This document shows, piece by piece, positions 41,290-44,164 of a DNA stretch of 44,164 bases (position 1 is the stretch's first letter; every line of letters begins with the position of its first letter). The position numbers and the translations under genes are program-made. A model generated the notes under the pieces. That model ran no database searches, was not told where the DNA came from, and saw only the letters and a list, made by a program, of their open reading frames with translations. The DNA comes from Promethearchaeota archaeon (GTDB taxonomy: Archaea; Asgardarchaeota; Lokiarchaeia; Sigyniarchaeales; SOKP01). The stretch covers positions 1 to 44,164 of the forward strand of contig JAEOTS010000059.1 in the NCBI GenBank assembly GCA_016839745.1, given 5' to 3'.

Positions 41290-43545
41290 ATGAGCTTAAA
41301 AGAATTTACGAAGGAAATTTTCACGAGATATGGTTTCACGGAAGATCAAATCAATGCTTACATCGTTTATCTTAGAGTCCCAAGAGCTACATCATCTGAA
41401 GTCTACCTCTCCTTAGCAGAAGAACATCCCGAGTTGACATATGAATCCGTTCTTGAAATTACTGATTGGTTAGTGGAAAAAGGCTTTCTCAAAAAAGTAA
41501 CTGGGATTGTAGATAGATTTATTCCTTTAGAACCATTCTTTGAATTGTATATTGGAGAATCCAAAATCTTTAGAGACGAGATTGGTAAAATCAAGGACTC
41601 GATCTTAGCGGATCAATCAAATCGATTTGAAAAATTGGAAGCTATTCAAGATAAAAGTGTTAATGAAGTAGTAACTGCTGTTGATGATCAACTTAAAACT
41701 TTTTTTGATGATTCGGATACTAAAAACAATAATAAAAGAGACAGAATTAATAGCTCTAGAAACCGATTCACAGACACCTCAAAAACTTTGGAAGAAAATT
41801 TACATTCTATTATGGAAACGCTAAACTCTAATCTCAAGAATATTAGCGATACTAGAGTAAAAGAAAATGAATCAATGGTGAATAAAACTAAAGACGGTAT
41901 TACAGGCTTAATATCAAATTTATTAGTCGATTTTACAAAAAGAGTAGAAGAATTAGAAAGGGAATTGAAAAGCGATTTGGACGATCACGTCGACAGACAT
42001 CAAACTATCGCTAATGATCTTAAGCCAAGAATGGAACAAATTCTCGAAAAATATCTCGAACGCATGGACAAAATAGTTATCGATTTGAAAGAGAGGATTT
42101 CAAATCTATTAAAAGAACACTTAAGTCATCTTAAAAACACAACTGACACGCTCCAAACTAATTTGAAAGCTACTGTTGACGAAAGACACAGAGTCTTAAC
42201 GGATCAAACTAACGATTTTAAAAGCATGACTTTAACGCTAATTGATAATCTGTTAGAACACGCAAATAGATTTACGGACTTTACTGAAGAAATGGCGAAA
42301 AAAGGCTTTTTCTGGATGGGAAAGAAGAAAAAATTCAAAGCAAGGCACGAAACAACTATTCAAAATATCTTAATATATACTGAACCAATGAAGGATGATT
42401 TTACAACCACTAGTGAAGATTATATTAAAAACACAAGGGAAACAACAGATGGTTTAAAGACAGATGTTACCGAGATAATGACAACTGAGAACGATAATGT
42501 TGTTACAGAAACTACAGACCTTGATCATAAAGCTCAAGAAACAATCAACGTTCAATTAGAAACGCTGGCAACAGATATGGCGGGTGAAATTGACACTACC
42601 TTGCAAAATGGCGTAAAAGATTGTTCTGACACCACGGTTAAATTGAAAGATTCTTTAGAAAACTCGCTTAAAACACATCACAGACAATACGATGAAGCTA
42701 TTACTAGACATAAAGAGGAATCATTAAGGCATTATAACGAGTACGACACTGATGTCAAGAGAATTAAAGACGACTGGATTAGGGACCTCGATGATAAATT
42801 TATAGGTGGAAAAAGGGACACTTCAGATAAAATTACCGCTGAGATTAACTTATGGGGTGATGAGTCAGCAGATTTGGATAGAAATTTAAGTGAAATGTTA
42901 ATAGATCATAAATCCAAATATGAGGAAAATGCGAAAATCTTAGAAAATAGTCTCTCTACTACCACTCGAGATACTACACAGAATATTAAAGATGCAATAG
43001 CAGATTTCACTCTTCAATTTATGAATTCTATTGACGACGGTACCGAGCTTGCTGAAAAAAATGAAAATAAACTTGGCGATATACACAAAGCTTCAAGTTC
43101 TATTCCAGAAATAAAAGATATTACTACTTGGCAAGTAGTAGGACGAGACGCGTTAATAGCTGCTATAAAGGACGCTATTTATAGGGTTAAATCATCGATC
43201 ATTATTGTAATGCCCTATGTAATACCTGAGATTTTACAAATTATAAGCGAATACGCTTATCAGAAGAAAGCTGTGCGCTTTATGCTTACCTCACGCTTCG
43301 AGATGGGGCAGTATGGTGATATAATACGCAAAATGATGGGGTTAGGCAACATCCAGTTCAGACAACTTAGTGGCGCAGGAGAATTCTTCGCACTCACTCG
43401 AGACGCAGAGGAAGTCATAATTGGTCCCGCAACTGACAAAGAAGGCGAGATGATAAGCGTCATTTCCAATCAAAGCGCGTTCAGTATTTTATATAGTCAG
43501 TTTATAGGGCCTATTTTTCAGGCTAATTCGAGACCTATTAAGTAA
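41290..43545 (+). CDS. TrmB-like HTH protein with ~500-residue coiled coil and C-terminal effector domain
   Basis: 751 residues. Residues 1-90 form a TrmB-type winged helix (YGFTEDQINAYIVYL, WLVEKGFLKK). Residues about 95-605 are almost continuous coiled coil, rich in Thr, Asp, Lys and Asn, with no TM helix. A basic/aromatic break FFWMGKKKKFK occurs near 341-351. Residues about 612-751 match the TrmB/PLD-like effector-binding domain (WQVVGRDALIAAIKDAI, SIIIVMPY, VRFMLTSR, EVIIGPA). TrmB proteins are usually near 350 residues and bind sugars to control operons. The rod would separate the DNA-binding and sensing ends by tens of nanometres, pointing to a structural or chromosome-organising role. 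GGAG precedes the ATG. Confidence 0.82.
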   Translation: MSLKEFTKEIFTRYGFTEDQINAYIVYLRVPRATSSEVYLSLAEEHPELTYESVLEITDWLVEKGFLKKVTGIVDRFIPLEPFFELYIGESKIFRDEIGKIKDSILADQSNRFEKLEAIQDKSVNEVVTAVDDQLKTFFDDSDTKNNNKRDRINSSRNRFTDTSKTLEENLHSIMETLNSNLKNISDTRVKENESMVNKTKDGITGLISNLLVDFTKRVEELERELKSDLDDHVDRHQTIANDLKPRMEQILEKYLERMDKIVIDLKERISNLLKEHLSHLKNTTDTLQTNLKATVDERHRVLTDQTNDFKSMTLTLIDNLLEHANRFTDFTEEMAKKGFFWMGKKKKFKARHETTIQNILIYTEPMKDDFTTTSEDYIKNTRETTDGLKTDVTEIMTTENDNVVTETTDLDHKAQETINVQLETLATDMAGEIDTTLQNGVKDCSDTTVKLKDSLENSLKTHHRQYDEAITRHKEESLRHYNEYDTDVKRIKDDWIRDLDDKFIGGKRDTSDKITAEINLWGDESADLDRNLSEMLIDHKSKYEENAKILENSLSTTTRDTTQNIKDAIADFTLQFMNSIDDGTELAEKNENKLGDIHKASSSIPEIKDITTWQVVGRDALIAAIKDAIYRVKSSIIIVMPYVIPEILQIISEYAYQKKAVRFMLTSRFEMGQYGDIIRKMMGLGNIQFRQLSGAGEFFALTRDAEEVIIGPATDKEGEMISVISNQSAFSILYSQFIGPIFQANSRPIK

Positions 43546-43593
43546 GAGGAGCTTAACCAAAATCCAAAACCCGCAGATTAAATACAGGATTCA

Positions 43594-43614
43594 TTTTTTA
43601 TCTTTCTTTTTTTT
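43594..43614 (+). terminator. T-tract terminator after the TrmB-like gene
   Basis: T6, T3 and T8 runs occur about 50-70 bases after the stop codon, separated by single A, TC or C bases. This fits a U-rich archaeal terminator. A further T10 run at about 43700 is possible back-up. Confidence 0.38.
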
Positions 43615-43746
43615 ACATTTTGAACGGATCCCTTCAAAGAAAAAACTTTTTTCGAAAGCTCAAGGTGATTAATCATATTTAGTATTAATTATCTTATATC
43701 TTTTTTTTTTTCGTAATTAAAAAGAAATTATTATCTTATTAAATAA

Positions 43747-44163
43747 TTATTTAATCTCTTCCTCAATTTTCGTTGGTTTTACCTTTCTTACAAATGATCG
43801 TCCTATAATGGCAATAACGACTCCCCCAAATCCTAATCCTGTACCATAATTGAATCGATTAAAAAGCTCTTCTATGTAAAATACTATAGTTGGATCTGTT
43901 ATAACTCCTGTAAGACGTATTATCAGTGAAAGTATCCATATAATTAGAGCTATAGTTCCAAAAGCTAATCCAATCGTAATTATAAATTTCCCTAGCCTTA
44001 TTGCACCCATCGCTATTAATATTACTCCAGCAATTACAGCAGCGCCTCCTAAATCCGCAATCCATCTAAAAATTACATTAACAATTACATTGAAAATTGG
44101 TTCGTATTCTGGCCATTGATTCGCAACTATCAAATAAAGAGTCTCAAATATTTGAATACCTCC
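43747..44163 (-). CDS. Small polytopic membrane protein, probably truncated by window edge
   Basis: At least 128 residues from a TTG at 44133, but the frame stays open to the window edge, so the true N-terminus may lie outside. Three hydrophobic helices lie at about 31-50, 52-76 and 98-112 (TTG numbering), and the basic tail ends KPTKIEEEIK. A GGAGGT occurs at the very edge in frame; it could be a ribosome-binding site for a start just downstream or just Gly-Gly codons. Gly-rich GLGFGGVVIAIIG in the last helix. No family recognised. Confidence 0.55.
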   Translation of the reverse strand, partial: GGIQIFETLYLIVANQWPEYEPIFNVIVNVIFRWIADLGGAAVIAGVILIAMGAIRLGKFIITIGLAFGTIALIIWILSLIIRLTGVITDPTIVFYIEELFNRFNYGTGLGFGGVVIAIIGRSFVRKVKPTKIEEEIK

Positions 44164-44164
44164 A

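Noticed and set aside
1..44164. CRISPR arrays, insertion sequences, integrases, attachment sites
   Set aside because: No regularly spaced repeats, no transposase or integrase motifs and no terminal inverted repeats were seen anywhere in the window.

Overview
The window looks like a chromosomal segment from an Asgard archaeon, most likely of the Lokiarchaeia (Promethearchaeota) type. The DNA is AT-rich and genes sit on both strands with short spacers. Starts are often preceded by GTGA or GAGG. The information-processing genes are archaeal (TFB, an archaeal/eukaryotic-type ProRS). Several proteins belong to families of eukaryotic-signature type: a two-domain gelsolin-like protein, a Ras/Arf-like GTPase with an extra N-terminal domain, a probable longin-like protein, an EMC3/TMCO1-like insertase, a WD40 propeller and very long coiled-coil proteins. 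No rRNA, tRNA, CRISPR array, insertion sequence or phage gene was seen. The assignment to Lokiarchaeia is inference from gene content.

Layout. 1-1106: the 3' part of an aminotransferase gene. 1232-5825: a cytoskeleton/membrane block with gelsolin-zinc ribbon, a long coiled coil, a GtrA-like protein, the EMC3-like insertase, a small protein with a related zinc ribbon, and a 2-TM protein. 5943-10857: a dual-specificity phosphatase, a geranylgeranyl-reductase-like flavoprotein with no ordinary start codon, and a GlpA-like / GlpB-like / DUF1667 oxidoreductase operon. 11015-15264: a tail-anchored small protein next to a longin-like protein, an NMO-family flavoprotein with a LarA homologue, and the GTPase. 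15265-16953: TFB and its long regulatory flanks. 16954-20061: a membrane-anchored alpha/beta hydrolase, then a fusion of a divergent PlsY domain to a dolichol-kinase/CTP-transferase domain. 20181-24647: an unknown helical protein, ProRS, small membrane proteins and an MBL-fold hydrolase. 24670-37402: a catabolic block with an amino-acid permease, an amino-acid dehydrogenase, a PLP desulfhydrase/deaminase-like enzyme, PepD dipeptidase, an EamA exporter, a GH57 branching enzyme, an enoyl-CoA hydratase, a WD40 protein, a 4-hydroxybutyryl-CoA dehydratase and a nitroreductase. 37512-44164: a CDF transporter flanked by winged helices, a membrane-bound HTH regulator, a secreted anchored protein, a TrmB-like HTH protein with a roughly 500-residue coiled coil, and a membrane protein cut by the right edge.

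How the genes fit together (inference). Most of the metabolic genes suit a peptide- and amino-acid-fermenting anaerobe: PepD, permease, aminotransferase, amino-acid dehydrogenase, CoA-linked 4-hydroxybutyrate chemistry and glycogen branching. A second theme is membrane and lipid biology: the G3P-dehydrogenase-like triad, the PlsY-CTP transferase fusion, the GGR-family enzyme, the EMC3-like insertase and a tail-anchored protein. The items I find most novel are the PlsY-dolichol-kinase fusion, the gelsolin-zinc ribbon protein with a zinc-ribbon relative 3 kb away, the HTH-coiled coil-TrmB effector protein, the HTH-CDF-HTH transporter, and the longin-like/tail-anchored pair.
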